Origin: Neptuniibacter caesariensis | GTDB taxonomy: Bacteria; Pseudomonadota; Gammaproteobacteria; Pseudomonadales; Balneatricaceae | Length of the DNA stretch: 64,000 nucleotides | Assembly (NCBI RefSeq): GCF_000153345.1 | Contig: NZ_CH724126.1 | Coordinates: forward strand, 780,493 to 844,492 | Direction of reading: 5' to 3' | Part shown: piece by piece, positions 38,048 through 48,184 of the stretch | How positions within the stretch are numbered: the first letter of the stretch is position 1 | Layout: every line of letters starts with the position of its first letter | Position numbers and translations under genes: made by a program | The notes under the pieces: model-generated | Told to the model about the DNA's origin: nothing | Seen by the model: the letters and a program-made list of their open reading frames with translations, nothing else | The model's database searches: none

Positions 38048-38620
38048 ATGAAAAAAATCCTATGTGCAGTGTTTCTTTTAGGTGCTTCTACCGTACATGC
38101 AGAAACGTTTTCGGTGAATATTCCAGAACTGCAGCAAGAAGGGAAAGGGGTTATAAAGCAACTTATTAACACCTTAGGTGGTGAGCTTAAGAAAGCTAAA
38201 GAGGAAGGCGGCGCACCGGCTGCAATCAGTGTCTGTAATACTAAAGCGGCCGATCTAACTGAAAATATCGGTAGTGCTTCTGACTGGCAAATCGCACGTA
38301 CCAGCCTTAAGTTAAGAAACCCGGAAAACGCACCCGATCAATGGGAAAAAGCGGTTCTAGAGCAATTTCAGTCAAAAGCACGCCAGGGTGCAAATCTCAA
38401 AACGCTCGCTTTTTCACAGATCGTTGTTGATGTTGAAGGGCGTAAGGTTTTTCGTATGATGAAAGCGATTCCGGTGGGGGAGCAGTGTTTAGCCTGCCAT
38501 GGTAGTAAGGTTCAGCCGGAGCTTAAAGCGCATATCATCGAATTGTATCCACAAGATCACGCAACAGGTTTTAATGCAGGGGACTTACGCGGTGCTTTTA
38601 CGCTGAAAAAATACCTGTAA
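38048..38620 (+). CDS. Periplasmic DUF3365 (Tll0287-like) haem-binding protein
   Basis: A 190-residue exported protein with a Sec signal peptide (KKILCAVFLLGASTVHA). It has the DUF3365 pattern: a helical N-terminal part with AISVCNTKAADLTENIG, RTSLKLRNPENAPDQWEKAVLEQF, and a single c-type haem motif CLACHG near residue 146. Such domains occur alone or as sensor domains and have been proposed to sense redox state. It stands between two terminators, so it is a single-gene unit. The link to neighbouring fatty-acid genes is not shown. Confidence 0.83.
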   Translation: MKKILCAVFLLGASTVHAETFSVNIPELQQEGKGVIKQLINTLGGELKKAKEEGGAPAAISVCNTKAADLTENIGSASDWQIARTSLKLRNPENAPDQWEKAVLEQFQSKARQGANLKTLAFSQIVVDVEGRKVFRMMKAIPVGEQCLACHGSKVQPELKAHIIELYPQDHATGFNAGDLRGAFTLKKYL

Positions 38621-38633
38621 AGATACGTTACCT

Positions 38634-38662
38634 AAAGGGGAGCTGAGGCTCCCTTTTTTTTT
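38634..38662 (+). terminator. Intrinsic terminator after the DUF3365 gene
   Basis: Stem GGGAGC (38638-38643)/GCTCCC (38648-38653), loop TGAG, extended by an A/G run against a long T run (nine T). Confidence 0.92.
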
Positions 38663-38958
38663 GCCTGTAAAAAGGTTTGAACATGTTTGACAGTTTTTGC
38701 TAGCAAAGCTGATTGTTTATGTTTGCTGGTTAAGTGCCTCTGAGGCCTTTGTTTTCAGTGGTTTGATGAATATTGATATTTTTTGTCAGGAATGTAGCTG
38801 CTTTTTGTCATTGTTGATTTTTGCCTCAGAACTAAGATGGATACATAGCTTAGGGAAGAGGAACTATGCTTTATGTTCCTGATAATTCCCGCTAATAGCG
38901 AAGCCTGCTTTTTCAACAAATACGCAGGCTTCCACAATAACAATGAAAAGAGGCGGTT
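38663..38958 (+). promoter_or_regulatory. Leader and control region of etfBA
   Basis: A non-coding stretch of about 300 bp. It holds the perfect palindrome TTTGCTAGCAAA (38696-38707), an AGGAAC/GTTCCT hairpin (38859-38880) and a 9-bp perfect hairpin GAAGCCTGC/GCAGGCTTC (38900-38932) just before the ribosome site. The short open frames here look non-coding. The structured leader suggests post-transcriptional control of etfB. Confidence 0.5.
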
Positions 38959-39708
38959 ATGAAAGTACTGGTTGCCGTAAAACGAGTAATTGACTACAAC
39001 GTGAAAGTTCGCGTGAAAGCGGATAACAGCGATGTTGATCTGGCCAATGTCAAAATGGCCCTGAATCCATTCTGTGAAATTGCAATCGAAGAGGCGGTTC
39101 GCTTGAAAGAAGCAGGTACTGCTTCGGAAGTGGTTGTGGTTTCTATCGGTAGCAAAAGTTGTGAAGAACAGATCCGTACAGCGCTGGCATTAGGCGCTGA
39201 TCGTGGTGTCCGCATCGACACTGAAGATGGCCCGGATTCTCTGTCTGTATCTAAACTACTGGCAAAAGTGGTTGAGAAAGAAGCGCCGGGTATGGTGATT
39301 CTGGGTAAGCAGGCAATCGATTCAGACAATAACCAGACAGGGCAAATGCTGGGAGCCTTGTTGGACCGTCCTCAGGGTACTTTCGCATCTGAAGTTAAAG
39401 TTGATGGCGATAAAGTACAGGTAACCCGTGAAGTAGATGGTGGCCTGCAAACGGTCGAACTTGCTATGCCGGCGATTGTTACCACGGATCTGCGCCTTAA
39501 CGAGCCGCGTTATGCCTCTCTGCCAAATATTATGAAAGCTAAACGTAAACCGCTGGAAGTGATCAGCCCGGATGATCTGGGTGTTACCGTATCCAGCAAC
39601 CTTTCTCTGCTGCGTGTAGATCCTCCTGCTGAACGTCAGGCTGGGATTATGGTGGGCTCTGTAGATGAGCTGGTAGAAAAACTGCGCAACGAAGCAAAAG
39701 TGATCTGA
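38959..39708 (+). CDS. etfB: Electron transfer flavoprotein beta subunit
   Basis: EtfB pairs with EtfA to carry electrons from acyl-CoA dehydrogenases to ETF-ubiquinone oxidoreductase. The 249-residue protein has the family start [40 protein letters not shown] and the recognition/AMP region [40 protein letters not shown]. etfA follows by 13 nt. The nearby beta-oxidation genes are its electron donors. Confidence 0.96.
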   Translation: MKVLVAVKRVIDYNVKVRVKADNSDVDLANVKMALNPFCEIAIEEAVRLKEAGTASEVVVVSIGSKSCEEQIRTALALGADRGVRIDTEDGPDSLSVSKLLAKVVEKEAPGMVILGKQAIDSDNNQTGQMLGALLDRPQGTFASEVKVDGDKVQVTREVDGGLQTVELAMPAIVTTDLRLNEPRYASLPNIMKAKRKPLEVISPDDLGVTVSSNLSLLRVDPPAERQAGIMVGSVDELVEKLRNEAKVI

Positions 39709-39721
39709 GGAGGCTTACGTC

Positions 39722-40651
39722 ATGACTATTCTGGTAATTGCAGAACACGATAACAATGAACTTAAGCCTGTCACGCTGAATACTCTCTCGGCTGCGACTG
39801 CAATTGGTGGAGATATTCATCTGCTGGTCGCTGGCAGTAACTGTCAGGCTGTGGCTGAGACAGCAGCACAGATTCCAGCGGTGGCAAAAGTGCTGTTAGC
39901 TGATAATGCAGCTTATGAGCATCAGCTAGCGGAAAATATGAGCAAGCTGGTTCAGACCCTAGCTTCTGATTATGGCCATATTCTGGCGTCAGCGACCACC
40001 ACCGGCAAAAACTTCTTGCCACGCGTTGCCGCACTGCTGGATGTTAACCAGATCTCCGACATCATCGCAGTAGAGTCGGCCGATACCTTCAAACGTCCAA
40101 TCTATGCAGGTAATGCGATCGCTACGGTTCAGTCTTCAGATACTGTGAAAGTAATCACCGTACGTGGTACTGCATTTGATGCGGTTGAAAGTGCGGGTGG
40201 TAGTGCAGAGGTTGCAGCGATTGGCGAAGCTTGTGACGCGGGTATCTCCAGTTTTGTCGGTGAAGAGCTGGCAGAGAGCGACCGACCAGAACTAACGGCT
40301 GCTTCAGTAGTTGTGTCAGGTGGTCGAGGCATGGGCAATGGTGAAAACTTTGACCTGCTCTACAGTGTTGCTGACAAGCTAGGCGCTGCGGTTGGTGCAT
40401 CACGCGCAGCGGTAGATGCAGGCTTTGTACCTAATGATATGCAGGTAGGTCAGACCGGTAAGATGGTGGCACCCGATCTTTATATCGCTGTGGGTATTTC
40501 CGGTGCGATTCAGCACCTGGCAGGTATGAAAGATTCCAAAGTGATTGTGGCGATCAATAAAGATGAAGAAGCGCCCATCTTCCAGGTTGCGGATTATGGT
40601 CTGGTAGCAGATCTGTTTGAAGCCGTACCTGAACTGGAAACTAAGCTTTAA
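39722..40651 (+). CDS. etfA: Electron transfer flavoprotein alpha subunit
   Basis: EtfA binds FAD and forms the electron carrier with EtfB. The 309 residues include the N-terminal [14 protein letters not shown], the conserved [16 protein letters not shown], and the C-terminal FAD domain with [38 protein letters not shown] and [17 protein letters not shown]. The size is normal. AGGAGG lies just upstream of the ATG. Confidence 0.96.
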   Translation: MTILVIAEHDNNELKPVTLNTLSAATAIGGDIHLLVAGSNCQAVAETAAQIPAVAKVLLADNAAYEHQLAENMSKLVQTLASDYGHILASATTTGKNFLPRVAALLDVNQISDIIAVESADTFKRPIYAGNAIATVQSSDTVKVITVRGTAFDAVESAGGSAEVAAIGEACDAGISSFVGEELAESDRPELTAASVVVSGGRGMGNGENFDLLYSVADKLGAAVGASRAAVDAGFVPNDMQVGQTGKMVAPDLYIAVGISGAIQHLAGMKDSKVIVAINKDEEAPIFQVADYGLVADLFEAVPELETKL

Positions 40652-40675
40652 TTAAAGATATAAGAATCCCAAAGT

Positions 40676-40694
40676 GCTCAGGCTATGCCTGAGC
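40676..40694. repeat. Hairpin between etfA and fadB
   Basis: GCTCAGGC (40676-40683) and GCCTGAGC (40687-40694) form a perfect 8-bp stem with a 3-nt loop. No T run follows, so it may stabilise or attenuate rather than terminate. Confidence 0.55.
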
Positions 40695-40721
40695 CCAAAA
40701 TAAAAATACGGAGCAACTTAG

Positions 40722-42881
40722 ATGCTTTTCGATGGACAAACGATTCAGGTGAAGCCGATCGAAGATGGGATCTACGATGTGGTTTTCAACCGCAAAGAAG
40801 ATGCTGTTAACAAACTCGATCAGGCAACGCTGGCAGAACTGCGTGAAGCTGTAACTATGTTGGCGGGTACTGAAGGTATCCGTGGTGTGATTTTCTCCAG
40901 TGCTAAAGACAGCTTTATCGTCGGCGCGGACATCACCGAATTTATGCAGATGTTCTCGGCTACTGAAGAAGAGATTGTAGAAGGCCTGCTGAGCATTCAT
41001 CAGATCTTCAATGCAATTGAAGATCTGCCATGCCCAACGGTCGCGGCTATTAATGGTCTGGCGCTTGGCGGTGGTTTCGAGGTATGTCTGGCAACCGATT
41101 ACCGTGTACTGGCAAATAACGCCAAAGTTGGTCTGCCTGAAGTAAAACTGGGTATCTTCCCTGGATGGGGTGGTACAGTTCGTCTGCCGCGTCTGATTGG
41201 TGTCGATAACGGCAATGAATGGGTATGTGGTGGTGTTGAAAAGCGTGCCGATGCCGCTCTGACTGATGGCGCAGTCGATTCTGTTGTTGCGCCTGATCAG
41301 GTAGCCGCTGCAGCGCTGGATCTGATTAAGAATTGTAATGCCGGTAAGTTTGACTATGCTGCCCGTCGTGAAGAGAAGAAAAGCCCGATTAAACTAAACC
41401 AGATCGAGCAGATGATGGCGTTTGAATCGGCGAAAGGTGTCATCGGTGGTAAAGCGGGGCCTCATTACCCGGCACCAATGGCTGCTTTGAAAGCGATTCA
41501 GAAGCATGCGAACTTGCCGCGTGATAAAGCGATCGAAGTCGAAGCAAAAGGCTTTGTTAAAGTTGCTAAGACAGAGGTTTGTGCATCGCTGGTTGGTCTG
41601 TTCATGAAAGACCAGTACGTGAAGAAGGTTAGCAAAAGCTTCGAAAGCAAAGCTGAACCTGTTAAGAAAGCCGCTGTACTGGGTGCGGGTATCATGGGGG
41701 GCGGTGTGGCTTACCAGTCTGCCTCTAAAGGTACGCCGATCCTGATGAAAGATATCAACGACGCTGCTCTGGATCTGGGTCTGGATGAAGCGACAAAACT
41801 GCTGAACAAGCGCGTTTCCCGTGGTCGTATGGATGCTATGAAGATGGCCAGCGTTCTGAACAAGATCACACCCACTCTGAATTACGGTGATTTTGGTTCT
41901 GTTGATCTGGTCGTAGAAGCGGTTGTTGAGAATCCGAATGTTAAGAAAGCGGTGCTGGCTGAAGTGGAAGGCGAACTTCCAGAAGGCGCGGTACTGACGT
42001 CGAACACCTCAACCATCTCAATCACTGAGCTGGCAACAGCACTGAAAAAGCCAGAAAACTTCTGTGGTATGCACTTCTTTAACCCAGTGCATCAGATGCC
42101 ACTGGTAGAAGTCATCCGTGGTGAGAAAACCTCTGAAGAGGCAGTCGCTCGTACAGTCGCTTATGCCAAAGCGATGGGTAAAACGCCGATTGTTGTGAAT
42201 GACTGCCCGGGCTTCCTGGTTAACCGTGTCCTGTTCCCATACTTCGGCGGTTTCAGCGCACTGGTATCTGATGGGGCGAACTTCCAGCAGATCGATAAAG
42301 TGATGGAACGTTTCGGCTGGCCAATGGGACCTGCATACCTTCTGGATGTGGTGGGTATTGATACCGCACACCACGCGGATGCTGTAATGGCAGAAGGCTT
42401 CCCGGATCGTATGACTCACGAAGGCGAAAATGCGATTGATCGCATGTACAAACTGGAGCGTTTCGGTCAGAAGAACAGCAAAGGTTTCTACCGCTACGAA
42501 CTGGACCGTAAAGGTAAGCCGAAGAAACTCGCTGATGAAGAAGTTCCTGCACTGCTTGCCGATGTGGTTGCTGAACCACGTGAGTTTAGCGATGAAGAGA
42601 TCATCGCGCGTATGATGATTCCGCTGTGCATCGAAACGGTACGTTGCCTGGAAGATGGCATCGTAGCTACCCCGGCAGAAGCCGATATGGGGCTGATCTA
42701 CGGTATTGGTTTCCCTCCATTCCGCGGCGGTGCGCTGCACTATCTGGACCAGATGGGTCTGGATAAGTTCTGCGAAATGGCGAAGCAATACGAAGCGCTG
42801 GGTCCGCTGTATCAGCCGACTGAGAAAATGAAACAGATGGCCGCTTCTGGCGAAAAATACTTTTCCGGTGAAAAGGCATAA
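40722..42881 (+). CDS. fadB: Fatty acid oxidation complex alpha subunit FadB
   Basis: FadB has enoyl-CoA hydratase/isomerase and 3-hydroxyacyl-CoA dehydrogenase activities in the beta-oxidation complex. The 719 residues comprise an N-terminal crotonase domain with Glu120 ([11 protein letters not shown]) and Glu140 ([15 protein letters not shown]), a linker, an NAD-binding Rossmann motif [16 protein letters not shown] near 316, the catalytic His segment [15 protein letters not shown] and C-terminal dimer domains. Length and order match FadB rather than FadJ. fadA starts 12 nt after. Confidence 0.96.
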   Translation: MLFDGQTIQVKPIEDGIYDVVFNRKEDAVNKLDQATLAELREAVTMLAGTEGIRGVIFSSAKDSFIVGADITEFMQMFSATEEEIVEGLLSIHQIFNAIEDLPCPTVAAINGLALGGGFEVCLATDYRVLANNAKVGLPEVKLGIFPGWGGTVRLPRLIGVDNGNEWVCGGVEKRADAALTDGAVDSVVAPDQVAAAALDLIKNCNAGKFDYAARREEKKSPIKLNQIEQMMAFESAKGVIGGKAGPHYPAPMAALKAIQKHANLPRDKAIEVEAKGFVKVAKTEVCASLVGLFMKDQYVKKVSKSFESKAEPVKKAAVLGAGIMGGGVAYQSASKGTPILMKDINDAALDLGLDEATKLLNKRVSRGRMDAMKMASVLNKITPTLNYGDFGSVDLVVEAVVENPNVKKAVLAEVEGELPEGAVLTSNTSTISITELATALKKPENFCGMHFFNPVHQMPLVEVIRGEKTSEEAVARTVAYAKAMGKTPIVVNDCPGFLVNRVLFPYFGGFSALVSDGANFQQIDKVMERFGWPMGPAYLLDVVGIDTAHHADAVMAEGFPDRMTHEGENAIDRMYKLERFGQKNSKGFYRYELDRKGKPKKLADEEVPALLADVVAEPREFSDEEIIARMMIPLCIETVRCLEDGIVATPAEADMGLIYGIGFPPFRGGALHYLDQMGLDKFCEMAKQYEALGPLYQPTEKMKQMAASGEKYFSGEKA

Positions 42882-44069
<1,188 letters not shown>

Positions 44070-44116
44070 TCCACTTCAGTTACGCATCCTTGAGTGACTT
44101 CGCTCTAAGCTATCTT

Positions 44117-44142
44117 GCCCCGCCTTTTGGCGGGGCTTTTTT
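44117..44142 (+). terminator. Intrinsic terminator after fadA
   Basis: Perfect stem GCCCCGCC (44117-44124)/GGCGGGGC (44129-44136), loop TTTT, followed by six T. Confidence 0.95.
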
Positions 44143-44274
44143 GTTTTTGGGAGCGAAAGGCTGATTAAAAGACCTGCTTATGCATCTCCGCCGCCTTATA
44201 TTGGCTTGCTGCTATACTGCAAGCGCAGACTATTGAAGTGTTAAAAACTGAAGTCATGAAGGGGCATTGTATAG

Positions 44275-45219
44275 ATGACTTTTGACGAAATAGAGAAGTA
44301 TCTTAAGCAAGCATCTGACTCTGTTGCCGCAATGAAGCGCGATCTGACAACCTTCTTTACTGCTCTGCCTGACCCTTTCTTTATTCTGGATACACAAGGG
44401 AATTATATTGAAGTTCTCGGTGGGAATGCTAAGCACCTATACGACGATGGGGCTTATTTAAAAGGGCGAAATGTCTGCGATGTTTTTACCGATGAATTGA
44501 GAGATCTATTTATCTCCTCGATCAATGAAGTTGTTCAAAATCGTGAGCTTCTGATTTGCGAATATGAAATAAAACCAGAGCTCTTACGAACGAAGTGTGA
44601 GTTATCATCACATTGGTATGAGGGACGGGTCGTTCCTGTCGAGGGTGAAAATGGAGAGATTGCGGCTGTCATATGGTTAGCAATCAATATCACAGAGAAA
44701 AAGCGTCTCGAACAAAGGTTAAAAGACCTGGCGGAAAAAGATCCAATGACCGGTGCATATAACCGGCGATTTTTCAGAGAATCGATTGATCAACATTATG
44801 CAACCTTCAAAAGATATGGCACGACATACTCCTTAGCTTTTATCGATATTGACTACTTTAAGAAAGTTAATGATCAGTTCGGACATGATGTCGGGGATGG
44901 TGTGATTTGCCATTTAGTAACGCATATTCAGGAGCAGCTGAGGACTACAGACCTTCTTTCACGATTCGGAGGTGAGGAGTTTGTGGTTCTGTTTCCACAT
45001 ATTAATCTTGATGAAGCTTGCCTTGTGGCGGAGAGGCTACGTGCCACAATCGAGATGACACCTTATAAGAGTATAAACCATAAGGTGCCGTTCACAGTGA
45101 GTATCGGTATCAGCGAAGTAAGGGCGGAAGATGAGAGTGTCGAGGATATTCTCAAACGAGCGGATAGTGCACTTTACCAATCCAAAAGTTCTGGACGAAA
45201 CAAAGTGACTGGCGCTTAG
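44275..45219 (+). CDS. PAS-domain diguanylate cyclase
   Basis: A probable cytoplasmic cyclase making the second messenger c-di-GMP. The 314 residues have a PAS sensor domain (about 25-145, ALPDPFFILDTQGNYIEV) and a GGDEF domain (about 155-312). The active motif is GGEEF at 232-236, and the product-inhibition site RTTD at 223-226 is intact, so it should be active and feedback-regulated. No membrane segment is present. It is convergent with pilU, so the pair may link c-di-GMP to surface motility; that is inference. Confidence 0.92.
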   Translation: MTFDEIEKYLKQASDSVAAMKRDLTTFFTALPDPFFILDTQGNYIEVLGGNAKHLYDDGAYLKGRNVCDVFTDELRDLFISSINEVVQNRELLICEYEIKPELLRTKCELSSHWYEGRVVPVEGENGEIAAVIWLAINITEKKRLEQRLKDLAEKDPMTGAYNRRFFRESIDQHYATFKRYGTTYSLAFIDIDYFKKVNDQFGHDVGDGVICHLVTHIQEQLRTTDLLSRFGGEEFVVLFPHINLDEACLVAERLRATIEMTPYKSINHKVPFTVSIGISEVRAEDESVEDILKRADSALYQSKSSGRNKVTGA

Positions 45220-45240
45220 TTTTTCTTCGCTATGAAAGGA

Positions 45241-46419
45241 TTATACCTCTTCATCATCATCCAGTAGTTTCATGCCCGCTAGCGGATTGTCTTCATCATA
45301 GGCGGCAGGCTGATCCGGCTCTGCTTCTTTGCCGTTACCGTTCCCATTACCTTCATCGACTACAGCCAGATTCATACGTAGGCGCATATCGTTGGCTGAA
45401 TCCGCATTGACGATCGCCTGGTCCTGAGTGATTTTGCCTTCGTCATAGAGCTTGAATAATGAGTCGTCGAAGGTTTGCATCCCGGTGGTGTCTGAGCCTT
45501 TCGACATGACCTCTTTGATCCCTTTTACATCGCCCTTCATGATCAGCTCCTGGATACTGGAAGTGCCCAGAAGGATCTCTATAGCTGCACAGCGTTTACC
45601 TTCAATGGTGGGAATAAGGCGTTGTGAAACAACCGCTTTAAGATTCAATGCCAGATCATGGAAGATCTGCTTATGGCGTGCCTGCGGGAAGAAGTTAATA
45701 ATACGATCAATCGCCTGGTTGGCATTGTTTGCATGCAGGGTGGAAATTGCCAGGTGACCCGTCTCTGCATAGGTCAGGCACTGTTCCATTGTTTCCTGGT
45801 CACGAATCTCACCTATTAGGATTACGTCAGGGGCTTGTCGTAAGGCGTTTTTTAGTGCGCTATGGAAGTTACGCGTATCAACGCCCACTTCACGCTGGTT
45901 GATCAATGACTTGCGGTGGTTATGAACAAACTCTATCGGGTCCTCAATGGTGATGATGTGGCCGCCGCTGTTACGATTACGGTGGTCGATCAGTGCTGCT
46001 AGTGAGGTGGATTTACCTGAGCCAGTTGCCCCTACAAACAGCACCAGACCGCGTTTCTCCATAATCACATCTTTAAGCACCGGCGGTAGGCCCAGATCCT
46101 CCATCTTGGGAATTTCTGCTTTGATATTACGGGCGACGATAGAGTACTGGTTACGTTGCTTGAAAATGTTAATACGGTAGCGGGCGACTTTAGGGATCGA
46201 GTAAGCCAGATTCATCTCCAGCTCCTCTTCAAATGTTGCTTGTTGTTGCTCATCCATCAAGGAATTGGCGATCGCTTCAATCTCGCCGGGTTTATAAGGT
46301 TCTTTACTGAGTGGAGTGAGCTTACCTTCAAACTTTGCACAGGGTGGCGCTCCGGTAGTGAGGTAAAGGTCGGAACCGTCGCGTTTGGCAAGTATGGTGA
46401 GGTAGTCCTGAAACTCCAT
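45241..46419 (-). CDS. pilU: Type IV pilus twitching motility ATPase PilU
   Basis: PilU is a hexameric secretion-type ATPase that assists PilT in pilus retraction. The 392 residues include the Walker A GATGSGKST (130-138), the Asp box TIEDPIEFVH, Walker B VILIGEIRD and the His box HLAISTLHANN. It fits PilU rather than PilT by the N terminus (MEFQDYLTILAKRDGSDLYLT) and the long Gly/Asn/Asp-rich C-terminal tail ending LDDDEEV. pilT is not adjacent here, unlike in Pseudomonas. Confidence 0.92.
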   Translation of the reverse strand: MEFQDYLTILAKRDGSDLYLTTGAPPCAKFEGKLTPLSKEPYKPGEIEAIANSLMDEQQQATFEEELEMNLAYSIPKVARYRINIFKQRNQYSIVARNIKAEIPKMEDLGLPPVLKDVIMEKRGLVLFVGATGSGKSTSLAALIDHRNRNSGGHIITIEDPIEFVHNHRKSLINQREVGVDTRNFHSALKNALRQAPDVILIGEIRDQETMEQCLTYAETGHLAISTLHANNANQAIDRIINFFPQARHKQIFHDLALNLKAVVSQRLIPTIEGKRCAAIEILLGTSSIQELIMKGDVKGIKEVMSKGSDTTGMQTFDDSLFKLYDEGKITQDQAIVNADSANDMRLRMNLAVVDEGNGNGNGKEAEPDQPAAYDEDNPLAGMKLLDDDEEV

Positions 46420-46518
46420 AACTCTCTGATCCTTATAGGGTAATAATCTTTTCTGTAAAACAAAGTTTAGTGGATGTATGGGACCTCGTCATCCTCAATT
46501 AAGAGATAATTAAAGTTA

Positions 46519-46533
46519 TGTTATATTGTATCT
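46519..46533 (+). promoter_or_regulatory. Zur-like box before the DUF1826 gene
   Basis: TGTTATATTGTATCT matches 11 of 15 bases of the gammaproteobacterial Zur palindrome TGTTATAATATAACA. It lies 26 bp before the GTG start at 46559. DUF1826 genes are known from zinc-repressed loci, which supports it, but the right half is weak. Confidence 0.45.
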
Positions 46534-46558
46534 TTTTACGGGAATTCTGAGGTGTACT

Positions 46559-47218
46559 GTGCAGGCTAATCTATCGGCGGCTGAGTCTTATCAACCTAAT
46601 GCGGTGTTAGATGAGCATCCGGAGGTATTAACCCAGATCTTTGAGCCGCAGATCAATATGGCCTGTTACCAACGCGAACTGGCTGCAGGGGTTATCAGTT
46701 ATGGCCATGAGCTCATTGAGTACAACCGGCAGTTCAATATTCGCTGTGTGATTAAAGCGGAATCTATCCTTAAAAACCTTAACTCTGTTATGCCTGACCT
46801 TACGCATAAACAAGCATTCATAGAGGACTTGGGGCTGCTGGTTGATATGTATGCCTGCCTTTTTGATTTGGAAGAGATTGGTTTACGCCTTCAGGTGCTG
46901 GACAGAGCTATGTGCCCCCGTTTTCACACAGACAAACTGGGATGTCGCCTGGTAACAACTTATCAGGGACAGGGCAGCGAGTGGCTGTGTGATGAGGTCA
47001 TTGATCGAAGTAAGCTCGGTGCGGGCAATGGTGGTTTAAGCGATGATCTATCGGGGCTTTATCAGCACAGTTCTGATATCCAGCAAGCCTCAATCGGTGA
47101 TGTGTTGCTGTTAAAAGGTGATGGTTGGTTTGGTAATGACGGTGCAGGTATTGTGCACCGATCTCCGACAGTACCAAGTGGTGAGCAGCGTATTGTTGCG
47201 ACTATGGATTTTGCCTAG
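46559..47218 (+). CDS. DUF1826 domain protein
   Basis: A 219-residue protein of a conserved family often found with zinc-starvation genes. The C-terminal half shows the family core CPRFHTDKLGCRLVTTYQG, GSEWLCDEVIDRSKLG and GAGIVHRSPTVPSGEQRIVATMDF. The fold and the spaced His/Asp resemble a metal-dependent oxygenase, but function is unknown. I start at GTG 46559 because GAGGTG lies 6 nt before it; the upstream TTG at 46526 lacks a site and would overlap the Zur-like box. The TAG stop lies in the left terminal repeat of the element at 47217-47495. Confidence 0.85.
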   Translation: MQANLSAAESYQPNAVLDEHPEVLTQIFEPQINMACYQRELAAGVISYGHELIEYNRQFNIRCVIKAESILKNLNSVMPDLTHKQAFIEDLGLLVDMYACLFDLEEIGLRLQVLDRAMCPRFHTDKLGCRLVTTYQGQGSEWLCDEVIDRSKLGAGNGGLSDDLSGLYQHSSDIQQASIGDVLLLKGDGWFGNDGAGIVHRSPTVPSGEQRIVATMDFA

Positions 47219-47495
47219 GGAACCTACAACAAGTCCTATGCGCCTCAGGCTTACAGAGCAAATGAAGCGCGAGGCAATAATTACAGTCATGCTGGTTGCC
47301 TCAGGACGCCTGCCGGACGCAAATTGTTAACAAAGTGATTCGTTTGCTCTGTAAGCCCCATAGGGTGAGCTTTATAACGGCCATCTGCTTTGTCAGTCAG
47401 TTTGAAAAGGTCCAGACATTTAGCTGCACCGACTTTCGCGCATATGGCCGTTCTACAGCCCACTGAGAAAGCATGAGACTTATTTTAGGTTCCCT
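47217..47495. mobile_element. Putative MITE-like element with terminal inverted repeats and internal hairpins
   Basis: The ends are 19-bp imperfect inverted repeats: AGGGAACCTACAACAAGTC at 47217-47235 and its inverted copy at 47477-47495, matching at 17 of 19 positions. Inside are a 14-bp perfect long-range stem GCTTACAGAGCAAA (47249-47262)/TTTGCTCTGTAAGC (47343-47356) with an outer CCTATG/CATAGG pair and an inner GAGGCAA/TTGCCTC pair, and a second stem AACGGCCAT (47376-47384)/ATGGCCGTT (47444-47452). No open frame of note is present. Both convergent neighbours end inside the repeats. No clear target duplication is seen, so a structured RNA or composite terminator is the alternative. Confidence 0.5.
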
Positions 47496-48150
47496 TAGTC
47501 AGCTCGGTAAGCAGGGCGGGGATAAAGGCGACCTGCTGATCTGAACCGGTCCGTTTTTTTTGTTCGGCCAGTAATGCAGTTGAAGCCGCTTGATAGATGC
47601 GTGACTGGACTGGGTGCTGGCCGATATTACGGCCGTCTTTTACCGATTGCTCGCATAAGCGTGCATCGGGTGAGCTGAACCAGCGGCAGGAAAGGGGGCG
47701 TTTCAGGTAAATAGTGCAGGCATTATCCTCATCCAGAAATGGGCAGGGTGCCCGGTTCAGTGGAGGAACCCTTTGTTGGATGTTTACCTGAAGCTTAGCT
47801 TTCAACGCAGCTAATTCTGATCCTGACCGGGTATCTAAAAGGTATTGGGTGATATCGGTGATCACCTGTGTTGGCGTCTCTATAGGAAAGTGGCAACAGT
47901 GGCTACAACCTTTCCCACAGGCTAAATGTGAGTTGTCCGGAAAATTCTGGCTGAATGCCTGAAGCGCATCTTCAACATACTGGAGCGTGATGGCGACTTG
48001 ATCAGAAGCTGAGGCCTGGGTTTCTATACTGACATAGATCTGCTTACAAAGCCGGTTAAATAGCTCTTCATATTCCGCAGTAACACTGCGAAGCTTTTCA
48101 GCAACTTCCGCTACATCAGTAGTCGAAAAAAAAACTTCTTGCTCAGACAT
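47485..48150 (-). CDS. YkgJ-type cysteine-cluster protein (putative Zn/Fe-binding)
   Basis: A 221-residue protein of the YkgJ/CxxCxxCC family, thought to chelate zinc or iron. The motif CGKGCSHCCHFPIE lies near residue 78, followed by APCPFLDEDNACTIYLKRPLSCRWF. No signal peptide or membrane segment. Its TAA stop is within the right terminal repeat of the neighbouring element, so the C terminus (LTELTKGT) may have been altered by insertion. A link with the zinc-related DUF1826 gene across the element is possible. Function is not established. Confidence 0.82.
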   Translation of the reverse strand: MSEQEVFFSTTDVAEVAEKLRSVTAEYEELFNRLCKQIYVSIETQASASDQVAITLQYVEDALQAFSQNFPDNSHLACGKGCSHCCHFPIETPTQVITDITQYLLDTRSGSELAALKAKLQVNIQQRVPPLNRAPCPFLDEDNACTIYLKRPLSCRWFSSPDARLCEQSVKDGRNIGQHPVQSRIYQAASTALLAEQKKRTGSDQQVAFIPALLTELTKGT

Positions 48151-48184
48151 GGGGACTCTACCTTACAGATCAAGACAGTTTACC

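Noticed and set aside
38697-38882. Short plus-strand frame in the etfB leader
   Set aside because: No ribosome site, cysteine- and serine-rich random composition, and overlap with hairpins and a palindrome indicate non-coding leader.
42018-42788. 256-residue minus-strand frame opposite fadB
   Set aside because: FadB on the plus strand is conserved end to end; the antisense frame is His/Cys/Phe-rich with no recognisable domain, as expected from codon bias.
47118-47330. Short frame running from DUF1826 into the inverted-repeat element
   Set aside because: It is out of frame with the conserved DUF1826 protein and has no conserved features.
47217-47495. Integron attC site
   Set aside because: There is no integrase, no cassette array and no clear paired core sites with GTTRRRY at the ends; the terminal repeats fit a MITE-like element better.
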